From positions 1-14,299 of the forward strand of contig CBDVBD010000078.1 of assembly GCA_965372135.1 (NCBI GenBank): a stretch of 14,299 nt of DNA, given 5' to 3'. The stretch is from CBDVBD01 sp965372135. Its GTDB lineage: Bacteria; Electryoneota; RPQS01; CBDVBD01. Shown piece after piece: positions 1-8,648 of the stretch. A program made the position numbers and the translations under genes. Within the stretch, counting starts at the first letter, position 1; each line of letters starts with the position of its first letter. The notes under the pieces are model-generated. The model saw nothing but the letters and a program-made list of their open reading frames with translations, made no database searches and had not been told where the DNA came from.

Positions 1-2
1 TT

Positions 3-3000
3 CCCATTGGATTCAACTTCCGCTATTACTGGTATGATGTGAACCAGTTCTGGGTGGGTTCCAATGGATGGATGAAGTTTTCCACCAGCGGGCAGCTTGC
101 GCAACCAATGCCAACGATTCCAACTGCCACCAATCCCAACGACCTATTATGCCCGTTGGCTGCAGATTTGTTCTTCGAAAATCCGCCATATCAGGGGCAT
201 GCGTATTATTGGTCCAACAACAACGACAGCTTGATTGTTTCCTGGCACGATGTACCCACATGGGACCAGTTTGCGCCCCATGGGCTGGGGTCTTTTACTT
301 TCCAGGCTATCCTTACCGTCGCCGATAGCAATATCACTTTCCAATACGGTTTGCAACAAGGAGTTGTTTCTAACAGTTCTGTGGTTGTCGGTATTGAGAA
401 CAACACCGGTACCGTGGGTTTGCAGGTCATGTTCGGGGTGCAGCCAACGTCCAACTATGCTGTATTGTTCGAGTACCCCGACTCGATCACCTACGAAGTC
501 CATGACATGGCGGTGACTTCCGTGATGAACGAGGGTTCCTACGGTATGTTCAAAGTGACCGGCTCCGATGTGGATATTTGGTGTAAGATTAACAACGCCG
601 GTAACCAGGACGAAACCGACGCGATTGTAACTGCGGAAGTAACCAATAACCTGGGTCAAGTGATATGGGATGTAACCACAAATCTGGGTGCTATGGTTGC
701 CGGTGAGAACCGGGAAATCACCTTTAGCACCCCGTTTTCAGCCACCGTTGCCGGTACCTACAAAGTGTATGTCGAAGTTGACCTTACCGGTGACATGAAT
801 TCCAGCAATGACCAAAAGGGTAGCGAATTGGGTATCATCAATATCCCTGGTGAATTGGGTTATGATGATGGTCTCTTCGATTACGCGTGGGGCTGGGCTG
901 GCGGCTATGGGGGTATGGGAGTGCGTTACGCTCCGCCGGGATATCCTGCAGAGATCACGGAAGTTAGCTTTTATTTTTCCGGAACCACCATGGTACCTCA
1001 TGACCTGAAGATTCTCGATGATGATGGAGTGAATGGGGCACCGGGCACTGAATTCTATACTGAAGCGATTACACCTACTGCTACTTCAGCTTGGTTGTAC
1101 TATGATATTGATCCTGCTGTGGAGATTACCGAAGGTGATTTCTACCTGGCGTTAATCCAGAACGGGACATCCAGCTCATTTGCTCTGGATACCACTAACA
1201 TAGATCCACCATCTCGGCAAACCTGGGAATTCACCGGGGTTTGGGCGCCATTTAGAAACCAGTTAACCGATGAATACATGATCCGCTGCGATATAGACTG
1301 GGCAACTGTAGTTCACGACATCGGCGTGGATGCGGTGATGAATGAGGGGTCTACCGGTTTGTTTGTCATCTCAGAATCAGCCGTTGATATCTGGTGCCGG
1401 ATCCGAAACGCAGGCAACCAAGTTGAAACCGAATGCACCGTATATGCCGAGGTCTTAAATCTCGACAACCAGGTTCAATGGAGCGATTCCATAGATATTG
1501 GCACCATCTCGGTTGGTGAGGAACGGGAAATTACTTTTTCTGCACCGTGGACAGCAGATTCCACTGGCGTGTATCGGGTGGATATTGCCATTGATCTCAC
1601 CGGTGATATGAACCCAGATAATGATTACCACCACTGTGAGGTCAGTATCATTGATCTGCCCGGGGAGTTGTATTATGATGATGCTACCTATGAGTATGCC
1701 TGGGGATGGCCAGGCGGTGATGGTGGAATGGGCGTCAAAATGACTCCACCCGGCTATCCCGTGGTGATCACAGAGATTAGCTTTTTCTATACAGGTTCAC
1801 TTGGGGTATCACACGATCTTCAGATCTTGGCTGATGACGGCATGAATGGTTCACCTGGCACCGTTCTTTACACTGAAGCCATTACACCTACGATTGCAAT
1901 GGGCTGGAATTACTATTCCATCGACCCATCAGTAGAAATTATAGATAATGGATTTTACCTGGCATTGATTCAGAATTCAGTATCGAATTCTTTCGCAATG
2001 GATACTACTGGTAACGATCCTCAATCCCGTCAAACCTGGGAATACACGGGTGTTTGGGCACCCTACCAAAACGCAGCAACCTATGAGTATATGATCCGCT
2101 GCGATATGGACTGGAGACCCGAAGTTCACGACATCGGCGTGGACGCGGTTATGAATGATGGGTCCACAGGTATGTTCGTCATTTCGGGATCTGACATAGA
2201 TATTTGGTGCCGGATACTGAATGCTGGAAACCAAGACGAGACCGAATGCACCGTATTTGCAGAGGTCTTAGATCTTGTTAACCAGGTTCAGTGGAGCGAT
2301 TCCTTAGATATCGGCACCATAATAGCAGGTGAGGAACGGGAAATCACTTTCACCACACCCTGGACTGCTGATCCAGAGGGAACTTATCGTGTGAAGATTG
2401 ATGCTGACTTGATAGGCGACATGAACCCAGACAATGATATCCTCGATTGTGAACTGGGAGTTGTCAGCATTCCTACTGAGCTGTACTACGATGATGGTTC
2501 AATGGAGCAATCGTATGGATGGGGAAGTGGAAATCGTGGAATGGGAGTTCGATTCATTCCTCCTACCTATCCCATTCAGATTGACAGTGTGTACTTTTAC
2601 TACCCTGACGAACCCTCTATGAGCCTTGACCTAAAAATCATTGACGATGACGGCGGGAATGGATACCCAGGAACCACGCTTTATTTCGAAACCGTTGATC
2701 CTACAACCTTAAACGGATGGAATGTCTTTATAATCGATCCGCCAGTGATGATTGATGAGGGAGCATTTTTCCTGGGATTGATACAAACTACAAGCGGTTT
2801 CCCTTTCGCGTTAGATACTCTTGGTACTGATCCCGAGTCACGTCAAACCTGGCAGTACATCGATGCTTGGGCTCCTTTCCTGGAGCAATCCACTCAGGAA
2901 TTTATGATCGGTTGCATAGTCGCCGAATGGGTGAATGTTGATCCTGCGGATTTGATAGTAAAAACCTACTACTTGTTGGAGAACTATCCCAATCCATTCA

Positions 3001-3239
3001 ACCCTGCTACTATCATCCGTTACTCTCTGCCAATGCCGAGCAAGGTCACCCTGAAAATCTTCGATGTAACTGGACGGCTTGTTAACACTCTGATAAATAG
3101 AGAGATGCCACAAGGTCTGCATCGTATCAGTTGGGATGGCACCGACATGAACGGTAATCAAGTATCAAGCGGAATTTACTTCTACCAAATGGATACACCT
3201 CATCATCGTAAGATAGCGAAAATGGTGTTGATCAAATAA
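3..3239 (+). CDS. Large secreted repeat protein with C-terminal sorting domain (5' end outside window)
   Basis: The reading frame is open from the first bases of the window, so this is the last 1078 residues of a longer protein; the GTG at 39 is only an internal Val codon. Counting from position 3, residues 1-155 look like a beta-rich domain of the nidogen-like kind common in FCB secreted proteins (GFNF, VGSNGW, FQYG and VGIEN motifs). Residues 166-978 are three tandem 271-residue repeats. Each repeat has a CARDB-like Ig half (VHDIGVDAV, RNAGNQ, GEEREITF, GDMNPDND) and a second half with YYDD, WGW, GGMGV, FYLALIQ and SRQTW motifs. Residues 991-1078 match the YPNPFNP type A sorting domain, with the usual GxLVxTL-like, WDGTDMNG and SGIYFYQM signatures. 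The protein is probably exported by type IX secretion and surface-attached or released. No catalytic residues are recognisable, so an adhesive or structural role is only a guess. The gene ends in TAA and is followed by a terminator. Confidence 0.9.
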   Translation, partial: PIGFNFRYYWYDVNQFWVGSNGWMKFSTSGQLAQPMPTIPTATNPNDLLCPLAADLFFENPPYQGHAYYWSNNNDSLIVSWHDVPTWDQFAPHGLGSFTFQAILTVADSNITFQYGLQQGVVSNSSVVVGIENNTGTVGLQVMFGVQPTSNYAVLFEYPDSITYEVHDMAVTSVMNEGSYGMFKVTGSDVDIWCKINNAGNQDETDAIVTAEVTNNLGQVIWDVTTNLGAMVAGENREITFSTPFSATVAGTYKVYVEVDLTGDMNSSNDQKGSELGIINIPGELGYDDGLFDYAWGWAGGYGGMGVRYAPPGYPAEITEVSFYFSGTTMVPHDLKILDDDGVNGAPGTEFYTEAITPTATSAWLYYDIDPAVEITEGDFYLALIQNGTSSSFALDTTNIDPPSRQTWEFTGVWAPFRNQLTDEYMIRCDIDWATVVHDIGVDAVMNEGSTGLFVISESAVDIWCRIRNAGNQVETECTVYAEVLNLDNQVQWSDSIDIGTISVGEEREITFSAPWTADSTGVYRVDIAIDLTGDMNPDNDYHHCEVSIIDLPGELYYDDATYEYAWGWPGGDGGMGVKMTPPGYPVVITEISFFYTGSLGVSHDLQILADDGMNGSPGTVLYTEAITPTIAMGWNYYSIDPSVEIIDNGFYLALIQNSVSNSFAMDTTGNDPQSRQTWEYTGVWAPYQNAATYEYMIRCDMDWRPEVHDIGVDAVMNDGSTGMFVISGSDIDIWCRILNAGNQDETECTVFAEVLDLVNQVQWSDSLDIGTIIAGEEREITFTTPWTADPEGTYRVKIDADLIGDMNPDNDILDCELGVVSIPTELYYDDGSMEQSYGWGSGNRGMGVRFIPPTYPIQIDSVYFYYPDEPSMSLDLKIIDDDGGNGYPGTTLYFETVDPTTLNGWNVFIIDPPVMIDEGAFFLGLIQTTSGFPFALDTLGTDPESRQTWQYIDAWAPFLEQSTQEFMIGCIVAEWVNVDPADLIVKTYYLLENYPNPFNPATIIRYSLPMPSKVTLKIFDVTGRLVNTLINREMPQGLHRISWDGTDMNGNQVSSGIYFYQMDTPHHRKIAKMVLIK
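498..2936 (+). repeat. Three tandem in-frame 813-bp repeats inside the secreted protein gene
   Basis: Units start at 498, 1311 and 2124, each at the codon for the Val of the VHD motif. The spacing is exactly 813 bp (271 codons) both times. Late landmarks keep the same phase: the Arg codon of SRQTW lies at 1215, 2028 and 2841. Units 2 and 3 are nearly identical in DNA at their beginnings (both start gttcacgacatcggcgtgga), while unit 1 is more diverged there. The second half of unit 3 is the most diverged part. This points to successive duplications with strong length conservation. Confidence 0.93.
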
Positions 3240-3261
3240 CCAATCCCTTATACTTGTAATC

Positions 3262-3304
3262 AAAGGGCAGGAACTGTTTTCAGTTTCCTGCCCTTTTTTA
3301 TTTT
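3262..3304 (+). terminator. Rho-independent terminator, probably bidirectional
   Basis: The arms at 3262-3276 and 3281-3296 pair over about 15 bp with one bulged base around a TTTT loop. The right arm runs into six T at 3294-3299 and further T-rich sequence. It begins 22 bp after the stop of the plus-strand gene. Read on the minus strand, the same hairpin follows the polyferredoxin gene that stops at 3330 and is preceded by an A-rich tract, but its T-run is short (TTTGATT), so termination in that direction should be weaker. Confidence 0.9.
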
Positions 3305-3329
3305 CGAAGCTTACAATTACCAGTGAGTA

Positions 3330-4907
3330 CTAAAACGATTGGTAAGGATCCGATGAGATAATCATCTGATCTTCCTGCCCCCAGCGCTGTTCGTTTTCAT
3401 GGGTGCAGTACACGCCCGCTTCGCCGGGTAAGGGACAGATATATTCACAGATACCGCATCCGATACATAAGTCTAAGCGGACGTAGGGAAATTTCACGAC
3501 GGCGTTGGAGCCATCGGGACGTTGGACTTTTTTGATATCGAACAGGATGGCTTTTTCCGGTGTGGGACAGTGTTCTTCGCACACCAAGCAGTCTTCCATC
3601 CGATCGTAGGGAATGCAGCGGTTAAGGTCGAAATAAGCGCGACCCATGCGGCGAGTTTTCTTGTCATCCAGTGTAATTTCATGAATGGCACCGGAGGGGC
3701 AGACTTTCGCGCACAGATTACACTGGTATTCGCAATATCCGGCGCGCATATTGGCAATCGGGGACCAGAAACCCTCCCAACCGGTTTCCAATAGGCTGGG
3801 CTGTAAGCAGCCACCGGTAGAGGAACAGACCTGGACGCATTCCTGGCAGCGGATACAACGATCTAAGAACTGGTCTTCGGGAACCGCACCCGGCGGTCGT
3901 AATGACCGGGCGGATAATTGTCCTGTCGAACGAGTGGCTTTTATCACCGGTACCGCAATCACTCCAGCGACGACGGACCCAATCAGCCGTCGGCGGTTGA
4001 GGTCGAAAGCGGCTGAGGAGTGTTTTAAGGCTGCGAATTTATAAGTGACATCATCCTGCGCACAATCCACTGAACAGTTAAGACACAAGATACAATCGGC
4101 GCGGTTGGTGTGGTCGAAATCCTCGTATATCGCCCCCATTTTACAGTTTTTTCTGCATATTGCGCACTGATTACATTCAGGACCGACTACACGTTGAAAC
4201 GGGGCTCGATGACCCAATACACCTAAGAAAGCTCCTAAAGGACACAGGGTTCGACACCAGAACCGCCGGTGGATTTTTTCCAACCCCAAAATGCCTGCGA
4301 AAAAGACCAGGATGGACATACTATGCAGAAACATCGGCTGGGACAAGGGGATAATCCCGCCTTCTAATGAGCTGTAAATATCGAATATCGGGGATTCTAA
4401 GAAGGGAACGGAGAATGCGGAAGCGAACGTTTCCCGGATTAGGAACCAGAACACCGGTAGGATCACGGCGGTGGCGGTTCGGTCTAACAGTACTAACGGA
4501 TCCAAAAGCCATAGTCCCTGGTAGGACAATAATGCCGCCACCAGCAGGAGTCCAAGGATTGCATATTTCCACCACCGTGTTGTCGTGACGGTTCCCTTTG
4601 GACTGGATTTCATCACACGGTCAGTGACGTCCAATGTAGTGCCCATCGGGCACACCCACCCGCAAAAGGAACGACCGAATATCAACGTCAACACCACCAC
4701 GATTAGCGACAGACCGAACGATACCAGTACCACTCTTGTGCCAATGGACAAAAGGATTCCCAGCAAAGGATCCAACCGCAGAAACAAGTCCATGGGAAAG
4801 GGACCTTCAAGCGGGTATCGCGCTTGCCAGAGCAACGCGAAAAAAGCAATAAAGAACACAATTTGACTAATAATGCGAACGTTTTTCCATGCTCGCCAAC
4901 GGCGCAT
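3330..4907 (-). CDS. NapH-NapG-like membrane polyferredoxin fusion (4Fe-4S binding protein)
   Basis: This 525-residue protein joins two units that are separate subunits in nitrate-reductase and MauMN-type systems. Residues 1-290 are NapH/MauN-like: membrane segments near 10-28, 52-77, 111-129, 141-157 and 192-209, the CGWVCP (82-87) and WCRTLCP (217-223) motifs, then two 4Fe-4S sets (Cys 245/248/251/255 and 272/275/278/282). Residues 303-322 form an Arg-rich stretch (NRRRLIG) followed by a hydrophobic segment, like the Tat leader of NapG now lying inside the chain. Residues 345-500 are NapG/MauM-like with four more 4Fe-4S sets (351/354/357/361, 392/396/399/403, 431/440/443/447, 481/484/487/491). 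That makes six clusters in all. The likely role is passing electrons between the quinone pool and an exported partner. The ATG lies 4 bp after the stop of the DUF362 gene, with an AAGGG site inside that gene's last codons, so the two are translationally coupled. The electron acceptor is unknown. Confidence 0.88.
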   Translation of the reverse strand: MRRWRAWKNVRIISQIVFFIAFFALLWQARYPLEGPFPMDLFLRLDPLLGILLSIGTRVVLVSFGLSLIVVVLTLIFGRSFCGWVCPMGTTLDVTDRVMKSSPKGTVTTTRWWKYAILGLLLVAALLSYQGLWLLDPLVLLDRTATAVILPVFWFLIRETFASAFSVPFLESPIFDIYSSLEGGIIPLSQPMFLHSMSILVFFAGILGLEKIHRRFWCRTLCPLGAFLGVLGHRAPFQRVVGPECNQCAICRKNCKMGAIYEDFDHTNRADCILCLNCSVDCAQDDVTYKFAALKHSSAAFDLNRRRLIGSVVAGVIAVPVIKATRSTGQLSARSLRPPGAVPEDQFLDRCIRCQECVQVCSSTGGCLQPSLLETGWEGFWSPIANMRAGYCEYQCNLCAKVCPSGAIHEITLDDKKTRRMGRAYFDLNRCIPYDRMEDCLVCEEHCPTPEKAILFDIKKVQRPDGSNAVVKFPYVRLDLCIGCGICEYICPLPGEAGVYCTHENEQRWGQEDQMIISSDPYQSF

Positions 4908-4911
4908 CGAT

Positions 4912-5844
4912 CTACCCTTTCTGCACGGTGACCACCTTCGTTAGGTCAATTTCACCTAATCCTCGTCGGTAGGCTTCCACTAAATAATCCAGGTCTTCCG
5001 GAGGATAACCAAAGGTCCTGACACCCCAGGCATCCACTGCTACGGGGTCAGCACCGGCAATAATAGTATCCAATTGATCCACGTCAGCCTTTCGACCACC
5101 TCGGGGACCATTGCGTCGCAATACGCTGGTGGCGTCAACAATGGTCAGGTCGGCGTGGATCACGGAACAAAAATCGACGATTTTCTGCTCGAACTTGTTA
5201 TGTATCTGTCCTCGGTCTCCCCCCATCACACCCATCAGGTTCTTCAATCCTATCGATAATCCCGGTTGATTATTCTGCGTTTTCGGCAGGCTGTGGTGCT
5301 TCAATACCGGGACATTAATAAGAACATCGCGGTTTTCCGGCAATGCATCACGATATACCAACCAGGATTTGAGGCTGACCCCATTGGGTATAGCCACCAT
5401 ATCAAAGCGCTTTTCATGTACGAAAGAAACTGTGGCTCCGGCAGCTTTCGCCGCATCTTCGATCCCGGAACTTGTGTAGGTGCGTATCGGCTTGTTGCAC
5501 GTGTTGTCGAACACTTTGACCTTTTTCGCACCCACCTCGAAACACATTCTGACAATTTCCGCCACCACTTCCGGATTGGTATCGGCACCGAAGCCGATCT
5601 TAGTATCCCAACCGATGTTTGGTTTCACCACCACCACATCTCCGGGCTGGACATAACGGGACATACCGCCCAGCAGTTCCATGGCTGTGCGAACCGCATT
5701 CACTGCCACTATATCACGTACCACCGACACATCTGGCACCGGCGTTGTACCCAGTAAAACTTTCGGTCCGAATAACACCGTCCCCGTTGCCACAGTCACT
5801 GTACCGGTTACGAATTCCCTCCTGGTTAGTTGGGATTGTTCCAT
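4912..5844 (-). CDS. Tat-exported DUF362 domain protein
   Basis: This is a 310-residue DUF362 (PF04015) family protein. It shows the family's VVVKPNIGWD segment, a DTNPEVV segment, the LKHHSLPKTQ and GLKNLMGVMGG core, and the IVDAT and AGADPVAVDAWG segments near the C-terminus. The start chosen is the ATG at 5844, which has GAGG five bases upstream and gives a compact twin-arginine leader (LTRREFV, then a hydrophobic stretch). A GTG at 5874 would add 10 residues but lacks a ribosome binding site and would overlap miaA. The biochemical role of DUF362 is not established, though members often sit beside ferredoxin proteins or carry ferredoxin domains. This copy has no 4Fe-4S motif of its own; the coupled downstream polyferredoxin could supply the clusters. 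An extracytoplasmic redox or ligand-binding partner role is inference. Confidence 0.87.
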   Translation of the reverse strand: MEQSQLTRREFVTGTVTVATGTVLFGPKVLLGTTPVPDVSVVRDIVAVNAVRTAMELLGGMSRYVQPGDVVVVKPNIGWDTKIGFGADTNPEVVAEIVRMCFEVGAKKVKVFDNTCNKPIRTYTSSGIEDAAKAAGATVSFVHEKRFDMVAIPNGVSLKSWLVYRDALPENRDVLINVPVLKHHSLPKTQNNQPGLSIGLKNLMGVMGGDRGQIHNKFEQKIVDFCSVIHADLTIVDATSVLRRNGPRGGRKADVDQLDTIIAGADPVAVDAWGVRTFGYPPEDLDYLVEAYRRGLGEIDLTKVVTVQKG

Positions 5845-5851
5845 TCCTGCC

Positions 5852-6829
5852 TCATTCACTCTGTTGCTTTTCACACATAGTATTAGCTAATCGAATTCGA
5901 ATATGGGCAATCACCTCATCAGCCACCGTTTTGGCATCCTGATCAGGCAGCCGGGTAAACCACTGGATCCGGTCATCCCTGCGGAACCACGACCACTGCC
6001 GTTTGGCAAATCTCCGCGTGTTTTGTTGTATCGATTCCACCATTTCATCATACCCGATATCTCCCCGCAGAAACTGAACGACTTCGGAATATCCCACGCT
6101 GTGCATGGCGTTTACCGATGGGTCGACACCGTCATCCAACAGCGCTTCTACTTCAGCCACTAAACCCTGCTCTATCATGTCCAATACCCGCTGATTGATG
6201 CGTTGGTACAGTTCCTGCCGTGCCATAGTAATCCCGCACCAGATGCCTTGAAAGGGCGGCGGAGGTTGACATTCCCGCCACACCTTGGTCATCGGCTGAC
6301 CGGTCAATTCCATGATTTCCAACGCACGTAGGATGCGTTTGCGGTCGTTGGGCATGATGGTCGCTGCCGCATCGGGATCATTATCAATCACTTCCTGGTA
6401 CAGGGTTTCCAGCCTTTCCCTGTCGGCACGATCGGACAACTGTTTTCTAAGCTCAGGATCCCAGGATTTGCCTTCAAAAAATCCATCCATCACCGCACGC
6501 ACATACAACCCTGACCCGCCCACAACCATCGGAGTGCGACCCGCCGCTAAGATATCTTTGATTACCCGGCGCGCTCGAATACCAAAATCCCCCGCACTAA
6601 ACCTAACAGTCGGCGGCAATTCATCCACAAAATGATGCGGCACCTGCAGCCGCTGGGCTGACGTCGGTTTTGCGGTGCCGATATCCATATCTTTATATAC
6701 CTGCCGGGAATCAGCGGAGATGATCTCGCCCAACAGCACCTTCGCCACCTCTATGGCGATTTCGGTCTTTCCCACCGCTGTGGGACCGACAATCACCGGA
6801 ATTTGTACTTGATCGGTTATGGGTTGCAT
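5852..6829 (-). CDS. miaA: tRNA dimethylallyltransferase MiaA
   Basis: MiaA transfers a dimethylallyl group from dimethylallyl pyrophosphate to N6 of A37 in tRNAs that read codons starting with U, the first step to i6A/ms2i6A. The 325-residue protein has the P-loop GPTAVGKT (15-22), the catalytic Asp in SADSRQVY (38-45), DIGTAKP (49-55), the FSAGDF segment (77-82) and GGSGLY (104-109), all in the usual order. Its length is typical of the family. The ATG lies 16 bp downstream of the mutL stop; the ribosome binding site is poor, so translation may depend on coupling to mutL. The mutL-miaA order is conserved in many bacteria. The stop lies 7 bp before the DUF362 start. Confidence 0.97.
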   Translation of the reverse strand: MQPITDQVQIPVIVGPTAVGKTEIAIEVAKVLLGEIISADSRQVYKDMDIGTAKPTSAQRLQVPHHFVDELPPTVRFSAGDFGIRARRVIKDILAAGRTPMVVGGSGLYVRAVMDGFFEGKSWDPELRKQLSDRADRERLETLYQEVIDNDPDAAATIMPNDRKRILRALEIMELTGQPMTKVWRECQPPPPFQGIWCGITMARQELYQRINQRVLDMIEQGLVAEVEALLDDGVDPSVNAMHSVGYSEVVQFLRGDIGYDEMVESIQQNTRRFAKRQWSWFRRDDRIQWFTRLPDQDAKTVADEVIAHIRIRLANTMCEKQQSE

Positions 6830-6845
6830 GATGATGTTTAACGCA

Positions 6846-8624
6846 TCAACTGCGGCGAAAACGGCGATCCAATTCCGACAGGCTGAGGTTGATAATCGTG
6901 GGACGCCCGTGGGGACAACTATATGGAAATTCGGTGCGGAACAGTTCGTTGACCAAAGCGTGCATCTCCACCGGAGTCAGCGAATCCCCGCTTTTGATGG
7001 CTCCCCGACAGGCGAAGGATGCTGCCATCGCTTCTCGGGGGTCAGGATGTTCTTTCCGCTGCTCACGAACCTCATCCAATAATTCCTTCAATAACTTCCC
7101 TTCATTCGACACCTTCAATCCCGATGGTACCGCTTCCACTCGGATGGTTCGGGGTCCGAAATCACCGAGGATAAATCCCAAATCCTTCAACTGCGGCGCA
7201 AATTCTTTCAACGTTTCCCAATCCTCGATGGTCAATTCCAGGATTTCCGGAAACAACAAATGCTGGGATGGGTTGGGTGGATTTTGGAAATGCCGCATGG
7301 CGCGTTCGTACAGGATGCGTTCATGAGCGGCATGCTGATCGATGATTACCAATCCCGATTTGATCTGGGACAGGATATATTTATTGTGTAACTGCCATAA
7401 TTCCACCGTACTGTCAGTGTCGGGAACCGCCGTGATTTCAGTGTCCGGAACAACCGGGGCGCTGGGTGTGGGTGTGATGGGTTTCTTCGAAATATCTTGC
7501 TCGACCGGTTTGTACAGGGAATCCATCACATCCCTTGGCATCGGTTTCGGCTTTACCGCATGTTGACTTCTTATTGATGACGATTTAGATTTCGGAAGTG
7601 ATGGTTTTGCTATAATACCGGCAACTTCTTTTATATCTTCGGAACCCATCGATGCCCGGACTGCATGCCGCACTACCTGATGTACCGCACTTTCTTCCCG
7701 GAATTTGACTTCGGTCTTGGCAGGATGCACATTGACATCGAAACCATGCGGCTCCATCTGTATTTTTAACACATAGAAAGGATAATCGCCCGGGCGAACC
7801 AAAGGATCCATCCCTGCCACCACGGCATGACTGATGGTGCGATTTTCGATCGGTCGGTTGTTAAGAAATATGAATTGATCGCCGCGAGACCGCCGCATTA
7901 GTTCTGTAGTACCCACATAGCCCGTGACGATAGTTTCACCCTCAGTCAGATTAATTTCCATAAGATGGTCACGCACCTTTTCGCCGTAAAGATCCACAAT
8001 CCGTGACATCAAATCACAAGGCTTTAGCGCATAAATGGTGCGACCGTCATGGTTCAATGTCCATTCCACTCCAGGATAAGCTAACGCATGGCATTTGAAT
8101 ACCTTTAGCAGGTGTCCGTATTCAGTGGTAGGTGATTTCAGGAATTTGCGTCTTGCCGGAGTATTGAAAAACAACGATTTCACGCTCAATGATGAGCCTT
8201 CCGGACAAGCAGATGGTTCCACATCGCTGATGTCTCCACCTTCCACTCGGATACCCCATCCGTGTTCTTCGCCTCCCCGGCGGGAGTGCAGCTCCACTCG
8301 TGCCACAGCGGCGATGGACGGCAGCGCTTCTCCACGGAACCCCAACGATCGTATATCGAATAGGTCGTCGATGGTGCTGATTTTGCTGGTGGCGTGGCGC
8401 TCGAATGCCATGGGTAAGTCTTCCGCGTGTATGCCTGCCCCATCGTCCACCACCTGAATCAGATCACGACCTTGGCGCTTCAGGACCACCCGGATTGATT
8501 TCGCACTGGCATCCAAGGAATTCTCTACCAACTCTTTCAGAACAGACGCCGCCCGTTCCACCACCTCACCGGCAGCGATTTGGTTGGCTAAATTTTCAGG
8601 CAATATGCGGATTTGATCGCCCAC
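6846..8624 (-). CDS. mutL: DNA mismatch repair protein MutL with endonuclease motif
   Basis: MutL couples MutS mismatch recognition to strand incision and removal. The 592-residue protein carries the GHKL ATPase motifs ELVENSLDA (31-39), DDGAGI (60-65), RHATSKI (76-82) and GFRGEAL (95-101), then a Pro/Thr-rich linker around 340-415 and a C-terminal dimerisation domain. That domain contains the metal-dependent nickase motif DQHAAHERILYE (429-440), ACRGAIKSGD (538-547) and CPHGRP (570-575), which matches MutL of bacteria that lack MutH. Translation starts at GTG 8624 with an AGAAGGA site five bases upstream. It sits 24 bp after the cyclodeaminase gene and 16 bp before miaA. Confidence 0.97.
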   Translation of the reverse strand: MGDQIRILPENLANQIAAGEVVERAASVLKELVENSLDASAKSIRVVLKRQGRDLIQVVDDGAGIHAEDLPMAFERHATSKISTIDDLFDIRSLGFRGEALPSIAAVARVELHSRRGGEEHGWGIRVEGGDISDVEPSACPEGSSLSVKSLFFNTPARRKFLKSPTTEYGHLLKVFKCHALAYPGVEWTLNHDGRTIYALKPCDLMSRIVDLYGEKVRDHLMEINLTEGETIVTGYVGTTELMRRSRGDQFIFLNNRPIENRTISHAVVAGMDPLVRPGDYPFYVLKIQMEPHGFDVNVHPAKTEVKFREESAVHQVVRHAVRASMGSEDIKEVAGIIAKPSLPKSKSSSIRSQHAVKPKPMPRDVMDSLYKPVEQDISKKPITPTPSAPVVPDTEITAVPDTDSTVELWQLHNKYILSQIKSGLVIIDQHAAHERILYERAMRHFQNPPNPSQHLLFPEILELTIEDWETLKEFAPQLKDLGFILGDFGPRTIRVEAVPSGLKVSNEGKLLKELLDEVREQRKEHPDPREAMAASFACRGAIKSGDSLTPVEMHALVNELFRTEFPYSCPHGRPTIINLSLSELDRRFRRS

Positions 8625-8648
8625 AATTATCCTTCTATAAAACTATGG

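Noticed and set aside
39..41. GTG at 39 as the start of the secreted protein
   Set aside because: The frame is open upstream to the window edge and encodes a continuing domain (PIGFNFRYYWYD), and no signal peptide follows the GTG, so it is an internal codon.
5844..5874. GTG at 5874 as the DUF362 start
   Set aside because: It has no ribosome binding site, overlaps miaA and puts extra residues before the Tat leader; ATG 5844 with GAGG is better.
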